Source: Thiosocius sp963753845 (GTDB taxonomy: Bacteria > Pseudomonadota > Gammaproteobacteria > Chromatiales > Chromatiaceae). From it: DNA of 64,000 bases. The stretch is taken from assembly GCA_963753845.1 (NCBI GenBank), contig CAVWEI010000001.1, positions 248,001 to 312,000 on the forward strand. The letters are read 5' to 3'. A program made the position numbers and the translations under genes. The stretch's first letter is position 1. Each line of letters begins with the position of its first letter. This document shows positions 24,444 to 31,906 of the stretch, piece by piece. The notes under the pieces are model-generated. The model did not search any database and was not told the DNA's origin. It was given only the letters and a program-made list of their open reading frames with translations.

Positions 24444-25217
24444 ATGAGTCAGTCGACTGAGCAGCCGACCAACAAGCGGCGCCGGGAGTTCCTGGCGGGG
24501 GCGACGGGTGTTGCTGCCGCAACGGTGGTGGCGCCTGGTGTGTTCCTGCAGTCTGTGGCCAATGCCGCGCCGCGCGATACCGCGGTGACGGATGACGTCC
24601 GCTACGGCATGCTGATCGACAGCAGCAAGTGTGCGGACGGATGCAGCGACTGCGTGACCGCCTGCGACAAGGAAAACGGCCTCGATATGCTGGAAAAGCC
24701 GGAAGGCGCGAGCGATGAGCTGTGGGAAATGCAGCGTCCGCGCTGGATCCGCAGCGTGAAGCTGCGCAACAACCTCACTGGCCGTGTCACCAGCCTGCCG
24801 ATGATGTGCCAGCATTGCGAAAATCCGCCATGCGTGGACGTCTGTCCGACCGGCGCTTCCTTCCGGCGCGCAGACGGCATCGTCATGGTCGACCGCCACA
24901 CGTGCATCGGTTGCCGTTATTGCATGATGGCCTGCCCTTACAATGCGCGTACCTTCATTCATCAGAATGTGCAGTTCAAGCAGACGGTGGCGCCGCGTGG
25001 CAAAGGCTGCGTCGAGAGTTGCAATTTTTGCGTGCAACGCAGGGACAACGGCGGTACCACCACGGCATGCCAGGACGCGTGCGAGCAGGGTGCGATCCTG
25101 TTTGGCGACCTCAAGGACCCCAACAGCGCCGTGTCGCAGGCGATGGCCAAATACCCGACCGTGGAGATCCGCGCGGACCTCAAGTTGAATACCGGCGTGC
25201 GTTACACCGACGTCTGA
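24444..25217 (+). CDS. dsrO: DsrO, periplasmic ferredoxin-like iron-sulfur protein
   Basis: 257 residues starting at ATG 24444. A twin-arginine signal is evident (NKRRREFLAGATGVAAATVV). Four Cys-rich ferredoxin-like clusters follow: SSKCADGCSDCVTACDKENG; HCENPPCVDVCPTG; CIGCRYCMMACPYNA; and CVESCNFCVQRRD with CQDACEQGA. The pattern is that of NrfC/HybA-type subunits. It faces the periplasm and passes electrons between DsrJ and DsrP. Its gene overlaps dsrJ in operon order, with 1 bp between them. Confidence 0.94.
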   Translation: MSQSTEQPTNKRRREFLAGATGVAAATVVAPGVFLQSVANAAPRDTAVTDDVRYGMLIDSSKCADGCSDCVTACDKENGLDMLEKPEGASDELWEMQRPRWIRSVKLRNNLTGRVTSLPMMCQHCENPPCVDVCPTGASFRRADGIVMVDRHTCIGCRYCMMACPYNARTFIHQNVQFKQTVAPRGKGCVESCNFCVQRRDNGGTTTACQDACEQGAILFGDLKDPNSAVSQAMAKYPTVEIRADLKLNTGVRYTDV

Positions 25218-25242
25218 TCGTTTTCCGGAGAATTTGTCGGCA

Positions 25243-26463
25243 ATGAAAAAGATTCACTACCGCGAATGGGGCATCGAGAGTCCGCGATACTGGGCACTGC
25301 TTGCGGTATTGGCTGCAATCGTCGCTGTTGGCGGGTTTGCCGTCCTCTACATGGAGCACGAAGGTCACTGGGTGACCGGCATGACCAACCAGATAGTCTG
25401 GGGTACGCCGCACGTCTTTGCCATCTTCCTGATCGTCGCCGCCTCCGGCGCGCTGAACGTCGCATCCATCGGTTCGGTGTTTGGGCAGAAGATGTACAAA
25501 CCGCTGGCTCGCCTGTCCGGGCTGTTGGCCATGACCCTGCTGGTGGGTGGCCTGTTGATCCTGGTCCTGGACCTGGGTCAGCCGGGCCGACTGATCGTCG
25601 CGATGACGACCTATAACTTCAAGTCGATCTTTGCCTGGAACATTTACCTGTACGTCGGTTTCCTGTTTATCGTTGCGGCCTATCTGTTTACCATGATGGA
25701 GCGCAAGGCCAACCGGTTCACACAAGGTGCGGGTGTGGTGGCGTTCGTATGGCGCCTGGCGCTGACAACCGGTACCGGCTCGATCTTCGGTTTCCTGGTC
25801 GCACGCCAGGGCTATGACGCCGCAATCCTGGCGCCGATGTTCATCATCATGTCTTTTGCCTATGGCCTGGCCCTGTATCTGTTGGTGCTGATGTTCACCT
25901 TCAACGCCGATGATCGTCCGCTGGGTGACCTGCTGATGCGTCGCATGAAGAACCTGCTCGGCATATTCGTCGCGGCGGTCTTCTATTTCACCCTGATCTA
26001 TCATCTGGCCAACCTCTACGGTACTGAAAACCACGCCTATGAGGCCTTTATCCTGCTCAATGGCGGCATCTACACCTGGACCTTCTGGGTTGGCTGGGTA
26101 CTGCTCGGCATGTTGGTGCCGATGGGCATACTGTTCCATCCTGCGCTGGGGATGCAGCGCGGTGCCATCACCATCGCTGCACTGCTGGTGGTGGTGGGCG
26201 GCCTGTCGGCGATCTACGTGACCGTGATTGGTGGCCAGGCCTTCCCGCTCAGCATGTTCCCGGCACACACCATCATCGAGTCGGGCTACTTCGACGGCGT
26301 GGAAGGGATGGTTCACAGTTATTCACCGTCGGTGCCCGAGATCCTGCTGGGCCTGGGTGGTTTTGCGCTGGCATTGCTGGTCACCTTTGTGGCGGTGCGT
26401 ATGATGCAGTTCCTGCCGTCTTCTCTGGCTGATGAAGTGACCGATCCGCATCATGCGAAATGA
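25243..26463 (+). CDS. dsrP: DsrP, NrfD-type membrane subunit
   Basis: 406 residues with about ten transmembrane helices of the NrfD/PsrC family (PRYWALLAVLAAIVAVGGFA and following). The ATG at 25243 is used; a TTG at 25234 sits closer to the GGAG but is a poorer start. DsrP carries quinone-site residues in other species and exchanges electrons with the quinone pool, with DsrO and DsrJ. A strong terminator (26491-26520) follows it, so the first dsr transcript probably ends here. Confidence 0.93.
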   Translation: MKKIHYREWGIESPRYWALLAVLAAIVAVGGFAVLYMEHEGHWVTGMTNQIVWGTPHVFAIFLIVAASGALNVASIGSVFGQKMYKPLARLSGLLAMTLLVGGLLILVLDLGQPGRLIVAMTTYNFKSIFAWNIYLYVGFLFIVAAYLFTMMERKANRFTQGAGVVAFVWRLALTTGTGSIFGFLVARQGYDAAILAPMFIIMSFAYGLALYLLVLMFTFNADDRPLGDLLMRRMKNLLGIFVAAVFYFTLIYHLANLYGTENHAYEAFILLNGGIYTWTFWVGWVLLGMLVPMGILFHPALGMQRGAITIAALLVVVGGLSAIYVTVIGGQAFPLSMFPAHTIIESGYFDGVEGMVHSYSPSVPEILLGLGGFALALLVTFVAVRMMQFLPSSLADEVTDPHHAK

Positions 26464-26490
26464 TCGCTGAACTTCGAATCTGATTGAATG

Positions 26491-26520
26491 AGGGGCGGTG
26501 GCTATCACCGCCCCTTTTTT
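26491..26520 (+). terminator. Rho-independent terminator after dsrP
   Basis: AGGGGCGGTG and CACCGCCCCT pair around GCTAT or similar and are followed by TTTTTT. It separates dsrA-P from dsrN-R-S, so the downstream genes need read-through or their own promoter. Confidence 0.88.
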
Positions 26521-26547
26521 GCAGGGGCGCAGAACACGCCGAGGATC

Positions 26548-26594
26548 GAAAAGGGCGCAGAGAAGTCTTATCGAAATCCTCTGCGTCCTTTTTC
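26548..26594 (+). repeat. Hairpin in the dsrN leader
   Basis: GAAAAGGGCGCAGAG (26548-26562) pairs with CTCTGCGTCCTTTTT (26579-26593) with one mismatch and a 16-nt loop. It lies between the dsrP terminator and the dsrN start. CTCTGCGTCC-type words are also common dispersed intergenic sequences, so it may be one of those rather than a control element. Confidence 0.45.
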
Positions 26595-26623
26595 CGTCGT
26601 CATCTGGATTGGAAAGCCGGTCA

Positions 26624-28009
26624 ATGGGCCATCTTTACATCTCTGCCGCACACAAGTCCTCGGGCAAGACCACGCTCAGCATCGGCCTGTGTGCGGCCCT
26701 GCACAACAGGGGGGTGGTGGTTCAGCCATTCAAGAAAGGGCCGGACTACATCGATCCGCTGTGGCTGGGCCAGGCCGCCGGGCGTGCCTGTTACAACCTG
26801 GATTTCTACACGATGGATCGGCAGGAGATCAGCGATCTGTTCGCGTCCAAGATGCAGGGTGCCGATGTCGGTCTTATAGAAGGCAACAAGGGACTGTATG
26901 ACGGACTGGCGCTGAATGGCAGCAACAGCAATGCGGCCCTGGCGGCGCAACTGGGTTCGCCGATAGTCCTGGTGCTCGACAGCCAGGGTATGACGCGCGG
27001 CGTCGCCCCCCTGATACTCGGTTACCAGGCCTTCGATCCTGCGATCCAGATCGTCGGGGTCATCCTCAACAAGGTGGGCGGCAGCCGGCACGAGGCAAAA
27101 CTTCGCGCGGTGATCGAGCACTATACCGATGTGAGGGTGCTGGGTGCCGTGCAACGCTGCGATGAACTCGTGATCAACGAGCGTCATCTGGGCTTGGTCC
27201 CCAGCAACGAGATTGGCGGCAGCAAGGCGCATATCGAGCGCATGGCGGAACTGATCAGCGGGCAGGTTGACCTGGATGCCCTGCAGGGTCTGGCCGGGGG
27301 TGCACCGGCCCCCACGGGAAAATGTGCAGCAGCGCATCCAGCGGCGGTCGACACCGGGCGGGTCCGGATCGGTGTCGCCTGTGATTCGGCGTTTGGCTTC
27401 TACTATGCGGGAGATCTGGAGGCCCTGCGTGCGGCGGGGGCCGAGCTCGTTCCCTTCAGTCCTCTCAAGGACAGCGATCTGCCGGCCTGTGACGGGCTGT
27501 TCCTGGGTGGTGGGTTTCCGGAGACCCACATGGCGGGCCTGGAGCAAAACAGCGCAATGCGTGAAGCGGTGGCCGGCTTCATCGAGCGTGACGGGCCGGT
27601 TTACGCGGAATGTGGAGGTTTGATGTACCTCTGCAACAGCCTGACCTGGGACGGAAAGACGCGTAAAATGGCCGGCGTGATTCCGGCAGAGGTTGCGATG
27701 CACCCCAAGCCCCAGGGCCGTGGCTACGTGCGTTTGCGCGAGACCCGCTCCCACCCCTGGCCAGGCTCGTCCGCGGGGGACGGGCTGGTATCCGCGCACG
27801 AGTTTCATTACTCCGCGCTCGCCGGCCTGCCGGACGGAATGGAGTTCGCCTACCGGGTGGAGCGCGGCTTCGGCCTGGATGGCACGCATGACGGCATCGT
27901 TTACCGGAATCTGCTGGCGAGCTACGCACATCTGCGTGACACCCGGTCGCATCCCTGGGCGGAGCGTTTCGTGAATTTCGTGCGCGGCTGCCGTGAAAGG
28001 GCTACTTGA
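26624..28009 (+). CDS. dsrN: DsrN, siroheme amidating cobyrinate a,c-diamide synthase-like enzyme
   Basis: 461 residues of the CobB/CbiA family. The start at ATG 26624 (MGHLYISAAHKSSGKTT) places the P-loop at the N-terminus; an upstream ATG at 26498 encodes a non-conserved tail. Residues near 260-460 form the glutamine amidotransferase domain with the catalytic Cys in YAECGGLMYL and GGGFPETH as oxyanion region. In sulfur oxidisers DsrN amidates siroheme for DsrAB. The gene is separated from dsrP by the terminator and precedes dsrR by 40 bp. Confidence 0.92.
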   Translation: MGHLYISAAHKSSGKTTLSIGLCAALHNRGVVVQPFKKGPDYIDPLWLGQAAGRACYNLDFYTMDRQEISDLFASKMQGADVGLIEGNKGLYDGLALNGSNSNAALAAQLGSPIVLVLDSQGMTRGVAPLILGYQAFDPAIQIVGVILNKVGGSRHEAKLRAVIEHYTDVRVLGAVQRCDELVINERHLGLVPSNEIGGSKAHIERMAELISGQVDLDALQGLAGGAPAPTGKCAAAHPAAVDTGRVRIGVACDSAFGFYYAGDLEALRAAGAELVPFSPLKDSDLPACDGLFLGGGFPETHMAGLEQNSAMREAVAGFIERDGPVYAECGGLMYLCNSLTWDGKTRKMAGVIPAEVAMHPKPQGRGYVRLRETRSHPWPGSSAGDGLVSAHEFHYSALAGLPDGMEFAYRVERGFGLDGTHDGIVYRNLLASYAHLRDTRSHPWAERFVNFVRGCRERAT

Positions 28010-28049
28010 GTCCAGACAGACAGCGGGACGTACAGGAGAGGAAACAGAC

Positions 28050-28364
28050 ATGTTCAAGGTAACCCCACAGGCCGCACGGCAGGTCAAGTCGGCGGCAGAG
28101 CAGGGCGGTACGGTCGGGATGCCGCTGCGGCTGGCGGCGCAGCAGAGGCCCGACGGCAGCATCGACTACCGCATGGGATTCGATGAGGGAACCGAAGACG
28201 ACATCCGCTTTGACTCCGAGGGTGTGCAGATCGTGATGGCGCCCGAATATGTCCCGCTGCTGGACGCAGCCACCCTGGACTTCGTTGAAATGGACGTGGG
28301 CGAGCCGCAGTTCATCTTCCTCAATCCGAACGATCCGGGTTACGTCCCGCCTTCCGCAGACTAG
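28050..28364 (+). CDS. dsrR: DsrR, cysteine-free A-type scaffold-like protein
   Basis: 104 residues starting at ATG 28050 behind AGGAGAGGAAACAGAC. MFKVTPQAARQVKSAAEQGG and LDFVEMDVGEPQFIFLNPND are the IscA/ErpA-like fold. The cluster-ligand cysteines of A-type carriers are missing; no cysteine is present at all. This matches Allochromatium DsrR, which also lacks them and acts in dsr expression or maturation rather than in cluster transfer. The function of DsrR is not well understood. Confidence 0.85.
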   Translation: MFKVTPQAARQVKSAAEQGGTVGMPLRLAAQQRPDGSIDYRMGFDEGTEDDIRFDSEGVQIVMAPEYVPLLDAATLDFVEMDVGEPQFIFLNPNDPGYVPPSAD

Positions 28365-28397
28365 GCCGCTCACGCCCGTCAGGGCGCCGAGATCCCC

Positions 28398-29534
28398 ATG
28401 GAACTGTCTGCCCAGGACTCATTGCGACTGAACGTGCTGCTGGCGAACCGGCCGCAGGCGATCCGTATCAACGAGTCGAGCATGACGGTGTTCGGCCTGT
28501 CGGCCAAGGGTGAGGCGCAGATCCAGCTCAACCCCACCGGTCGTGAAGAGCAGTACATCAAGCGAGTCAAGGAACTCCTGTCCGGGCACGTGCTGGGATC
28601 GCCGGGTGGTTATCCTATCTACCTGCAGCGTTGGACCCGCATGGGCCAGATGCGTGACGACAGCCTGGAGCAATTGCTGCTGCTCGGCGAGCCCGAGGCG
28701 GTGGTCGCCGCTGCATCGGCCCAGGGCCTCACCGATGAACTGGCGCGGCGTGCCTGGTGGGCGATGGAGGATGCTGGCAACGCACGCCACATGCTGACAA
28801 AGCGCGCGGTGGTCGAGGGCCGCATGGGACCGACGCTCGCGGCCTACCTGGTCGAACACCTGCCGTTCGAGACCGAACCTGATCAGCAGATAGAGACCGT
28901 GCGGCTGGTCCTGCAGCCGGGCCTCCTGGACCCGGAACAGGTCGACGGACTGTGGCGCAAGGCACACCGAAAGCCCGCCTACTACGTTGGATTCCTGGCC
29001 GGGCGGCCAGACGATCTGCCTGAAAAGCCGGGCGAGGCGATGCCTGCCGATCTTTGCGCGGACCTGGAGCGTCTCGCCGGAGGCGGCGATGCCGTGGCCC
29101 GTTTGTTGCGGCGCGTGCTGTCCGCGCCGGGGCAGGCATTCCTGGAGACCGTGTTCAAGATCTTCGAAAAGCCAGGTAATCAGGACGTGGTAAACCTGAC
29201 CTTGGACTGCGTGGCCCGGTATTTCTCCGCCGCGCGTCCCGGAGGTGTGGTGGATGCCACCCTGGAAGAGTTGCAGGCCGAGGCCTCAGGCTGGCTGACA
29301 GCGACACCCGGCCTGCTGGCATTGGCCGCCCTGAGCGGTGTCGGCGACCGGCGCCTACGAGCCTTGCGGGTCCTTTCCGGGCTGAGCTACGGGGTGGTAC
29401 GGCCTGTTTTCAGGGACAGCACCGCGATCGGCAGCCTGATGCGGCGCAAGATTCAGCCGGTCCTGGTGCCATTGCTTGCCGAACTGTCGTATCTACGGGT
29501 GGAAGAGGTCGCCAAAGCCCCGATCGAAAAATAA
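28398..29534 (+). CDS. dsrS: DsrS, soluble protein of the dsr cluster
   Basis: 378 residues without signal or membrane segments. MELSAQDSLRLNVLLANRPQ opens a domain followed by long helical repeats (DDSLEQLLLLGEPEAVVAAA, and ALSGVGDRRLRALRVLSGLS). The position right after dsrR, the length and the lack of a known catalytic motif fit DsrS, described as needed for dsr expression in Allochromatium. It lies 33 bp from dsrR. The assignment is mostly by position and size, so it is less certain than for the other dsr genes. Confidence 0.72.
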   Translation: MELSAQDSLRLNVLLANRPQAIRINESSMTVFGLSAKGEAQIQLNPTGREEQYIKRVKELLSGHVLGSPGGYPIYLQRWTRMGQMRDDSLEQLLLLGEPEAVVAAASAQGLTDELARRAWWAMEDAGNARHMLTKRAVVEGRMGPTLAAYLVEHLPFETEPDQQIETVRLVLQPGLLDPEQVDGLWRKAHRKPAYYVGFLAGRPDDLPEKPGEAMPADLCADLERLAGGGDAVARLLRRVLSAPGQAFLETVFKIFEKPGNQDVVNLTLDCVARYFSAARPGGVVDATLEELQAEASGWLTATPGLLALAALSGVGDRRLRALRVLSGLSYGVVRPVFRDSTAIGSLMRRKIQPVLVPLLAELSYLRVEEVAKAPIEK

Positions 29535-29570
29535 ATAATAACGTACCTTTTTACTCCGGTACTTGCCCGC

Positions 29571-29602
29571 TATACTACCAAGGAGATATCCCATTGGGGA
29601 TA
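29571..29602 (+). promoter_or_regulatory. Promoter with overlapping TATCCC operator for the HTH gene
   Basis: TATACT at 29571-29576 is a good -10 with a weak T-rich -35 (TTTTTA at about 29548). From +5 to about +20 lies TATCCC-ATTG-GGGATA (29587-29602), the same 6-4-6 palindrome as at the dsr promoter. Its position downstream of the -10 is typical of a repressor site. Confidence 0.55.
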
Positions 29603-29621
29603 GGTGTGCCTTGGAGGGGTT

Positions 29622-30062
29622 ATGGATCGTCTGTTGAGTCTTTCGCAAGCTGCCCGCATGGTGGGGGTGCCGCGCCGCCTGTTGCAGCAGGATATCCAGG
29701 AAGGGCGCATCAGTGCCTTCGAGGGTCATATCCGCATGTCCGAGTTGCACAAGTGCTATCCGCAGGCGGACTCGGACCGCTCGGGCATGCTCGAAAAAGT
29801 GAATCGGATCCGCGAGGCCGCGCTGTTCAAATCCACCCGTGACGGACGCCGCGACCCCGAACATCTGGCGACCGAGCTGCAGCGCACCCGGGTCGAAATG
29901 GGGCGCTTGCAGGAAGAGCTGGATGGTTACCGTCTGCTTGCGGCAGAAACAGAATACCGTCTCCTGGAACTGCAGGAACGCTGCGATTCGCGCCAGGCGA
30001 TGATGCTCGGAACCCTGGTCGGCTGGTTCATGAATCAGCTCAAGCTTCGCGAGAAGAAGTAG
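29622..30062 (+). CDS. Small HTH protein with coiled coil, candidate regulator
   Basis: 146 residues starting at ATG 29622 behind GGAGGGG. SLSQAARMVGVPRRLLQQDI and the following RISAFEGHIRMSELHKCYPQ form a MerR/excisionase-like winged-helix domain at the N-terminus. Residues 80-130 are a clear coiled coil (DPEHLATELQRTRVEMGRLQ), and a hydrophobic C-terminus (LGTLVGWFMNQLKLREKK) ends the protein. The coiled coil suggests a dimer. Its promoter carries the palindrome also found upstream of dsr. It is followed by the 2Fe-2S reductase gene at 30132. Regulator of dsr and of itself is an inference. Confidence 0.65.
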   Translation: MDRLLSLSQAARMVGVPRRLLQQDIQEGRISAFEGHIRMSELHKCYPQADSDRSGMLEKVNRIREAALFKSTRDGRRDPEHLATELQRTRVEMGRLQEELDGYRLLAAETEYRLLELQERCDSRQAMMLGTLVGWFMNQLKLREKK

Positions 30063-30131
30063 CCGGATCAGCTTGTATCCTTTGCCCCGGGGCTAGGCGG
30101 CCGCCGCTGCCCGAGGTAGAGTCTCGGCGGT

Positions 30132-31127
30132 ATGTCGAACAAGATCACCGTAAGGCCATCCGGCCATATCTTTGATGCCGAACCCAGTGAGACGCTCTTG
30201 CAGGCGGGCCTGCGGGCCGGCCTGAACCTCGGTCACAGCTGCGCAAACGGCAGCTGCGGCGAGTGCCGGGCGCGTCTGCTTGCGGGCGAGGTCTCACCCG
30301 CCAATCATCACGACTTCCGTTTCAGCGAACTCGAGAAACAGCGGGGCTGGTTTCTGATGTGCAGTTGCCGCGCGCTGGGCGATGTCGAGATCGAGGCCCA
30401 TGAGTCCGGGTCGGCCGAGGATATCCCGGAGCAGCATATCCATGTCAGGGTGAGCAAGGTCGAGCGCCTGCAGGACCAGGTGGTCCAGCTGACACTGCGC
30501 GCGCCGCGCAGCAGCGGTCTGCGCTTTCTCGCCGGCCAGGGCGTCACCCTGGCGTTCGAAGGTATGCCTCTCAAGACACTGCCGATCGCTAGCTGCCCGT
30601 GTGACAGCGTGCAGCTGCGCTTTCATGTCCGCCGGCGGGCCGATGACCCGTTCAGCGAATTCGTCTTCGAGCACCTGCACAGGGGCCGGGATGTGATGCT
30701 GCATGGGCCGAGCGGCGATTTCACCCTGGACGAGGCGTCCGATCGGCCGTTGGTCTTCATTGCCTGGGAGTCCGGATTCGCGCCCGTCAGCAGCCTCGTG
30801 GATCATGCGATCCGGAAGGACGAAAACCGGTCGATCGACCTGTACTGGCTGTCGGCTATACCTGGCGGCCACTATTTTTCCAATTATTGCCGTGCCTGGC
30901 GTGACGTCCTGGACGATTTCCGCTACCACTCGATCGATCTCGAGCCGGCCGGCAATGAACGTCTGGAGCCGGTGATCGAGCGCATCGTCAGGGTGCATGC
31001 CTCGCTGATGAGCAGCGACCTCTACCTGGCGATTCCGCAGGACTCGATCGATGCTGTTCGGCGAATCCTGGAAGAGTCCGGCGTGCCGGATGCGCAGGTC
31101 CGCATCATCGGGCTGAGACACGCCTGA
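30132..31127 (+). CDS. 2Fe-2S ferredoxin-NAD(P)H reductase-like protein
   Basis: 331 residues. A plant-type [2Fe2S] ferredoxin domain is at the N-terminus with the ligands in GHSCANGSCGEC and LMCSCRA. The remainder resembles the FAD and NAD(P)H domains of phenol hydroxylase or CDP-6-deoxyglucoseen reductase-type proteins (RFLAGQGVTLAFEGMPLKTL). A canonical FAD RxYS motif is replaced by KTLPIASCP, so flavin binding should be checked. It probably passes electrons between NAD(P)H and a soluble partner. The gene follows the HTH gene by 69 bp and could be its target. Confidence 0.75.
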   Translation: MSNKITVRPSGHIFDAEPSETLLQAGLRAGLNLGHSCANGSCGECRARLLAGEVSPANHHDFRFSELEKQRGWFLMCSCRALGDVEIEAHESGSAEDIPEQHIHVRVSKVERLQDQVVQLTLRAPRSSGLRFLAGQGVTLAFEGMPLKTLPIASCPCDSVQLRFHVRRRADDPFSEFVFEHLHRGRDVMLHGPSGDFTLDEASDRPLVFIAWESGFAPVSSLVDHAIRKDENRSIDLYWLSAIPGGHYFSNYCRAWRDVLDDFRYHSIDLEPAGNERLEPVIERIVRVHASLMSSDLYLAIPQDSIDAVRRILEESGVPDAQVRIIGLRHA

Positions 31128-31172
31128 GTTTTACCCGTCCTGCCGTCAGATCCATCGGTCGCGTGCGGGCGA

Positions 31173-31775
31173 TCATCCGACCTTGTCGAGTTCACGTCGC
31201 CGGAAACTCACGCCGCGTTCCTCCGCCATGGCCTGGCAGGCAGCGATATCGACGCCTTCCAGCCCGTCTATCGCGGTTGCAGTGACCTCCCCGATGTGGC
31301 GTGGGGCGGCAGCGAGGAAATCCAGCATCGAGTCGTAGGAACCGGGCAGGGCCGGCAGGCAGTGACGCCGGTAGACCGCCTCGTTCTGGGCGTTCATTGA
31401 GACCGACAGCGCATCCACGCATCGAGCCAGTTCCGGCAGCACATCGCGTTTGTGCACCAGGTTGGCCAGGCCGTCCGTATTGACCCGCACCCGGCCCCCA
31501 CGCGACTTGATGTACTGCGCCACCTCCAGCAACACCTTTAGGCGCAGTGTCGGCTCACCGAAGCCGCAGAAAACCACCTCGCCATATCGCGCCGGGTCGT
31601 CGATGGCCGCGATGATCTCGTCCGGTGTCGGGCGGTGGTCCAGCGTTAGGTCATATTCATGCACACGATATGAACCGTTGTGCTTGGGGCAGAAGCTGCA
31701 CTCGAGGGTGCAGCGGTCGGTGATGTTCAGGTAGAGCTTGTCACCGATGGTGTAACTGATGGTCTGTGCGGACAT
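31173..31775 (-). CDS. TatD-associated radical SAM protein (no TatD nearby)
   Basis: A 200-residue radical SAM enzyme from ATG 31775. The cluster motif is TDRCTLECSFCPKHNG (Cys-x3-Cys-x2-Cys). VVFCGFGEPTLRLKVLLEVA and RVRVNTDGLANLVHKRDVLP match the family normally linked to TatD nucleases (tatD_link_rSAM). No TatD gene lies in the window. The start at 31835 would be a TTG and is rejected. The gene is divergent from nirI and shares the FNR-type box at 31836. Its substrate and reaction are unknown; the box raises the possibility that it is induced under denitrification. Confidence 0.75.
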   Translation of the reverse strand: MSAQTISYTIGDKLYLNITDRCTLECSFCPKHNGSYRVHEYDLTLDHRPTPDEIIAAIDDPARYGEVVFCGFGEPTLRLKVLLEVAQYIKSRGGRVRVNTDGLANLVHKRDVLPELARCVDALSVSMNAQNEAVYRRHCLPALPGSYDSMLDFLAAAPRHIGEVTATAIDGLEGVDIAACQAMAEERGVSFRRRELDKVG

Positions 31776-31835
31776 GTTGGTGACGCCGGCGGGAGTTGCT
31801 GAATCAAAAAATAACGCGTCGCGCTGGCAGGACAA

Positions 31836-31849
31836 TTGATCATGATCAA
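31836..31849. promoter_or_regulatory. FNR/DNR box in the nirI / radical SAM divergent region
   Basis: TTGATCATGATCAA is a perfect TTGAT-N4-ATCAA palindrome. It lies 60 bp upstream of the radical SAM start (31775, minus strand) and 57 bp upstream of the nirI start (31907). Confidence 0.75.
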
Positions 31850-31906
31850 GGCAGTTCCTTATCGAATCTCGCAGTTTGCATACGCATGTGTGTCGAGATA
31901 CCGGTC

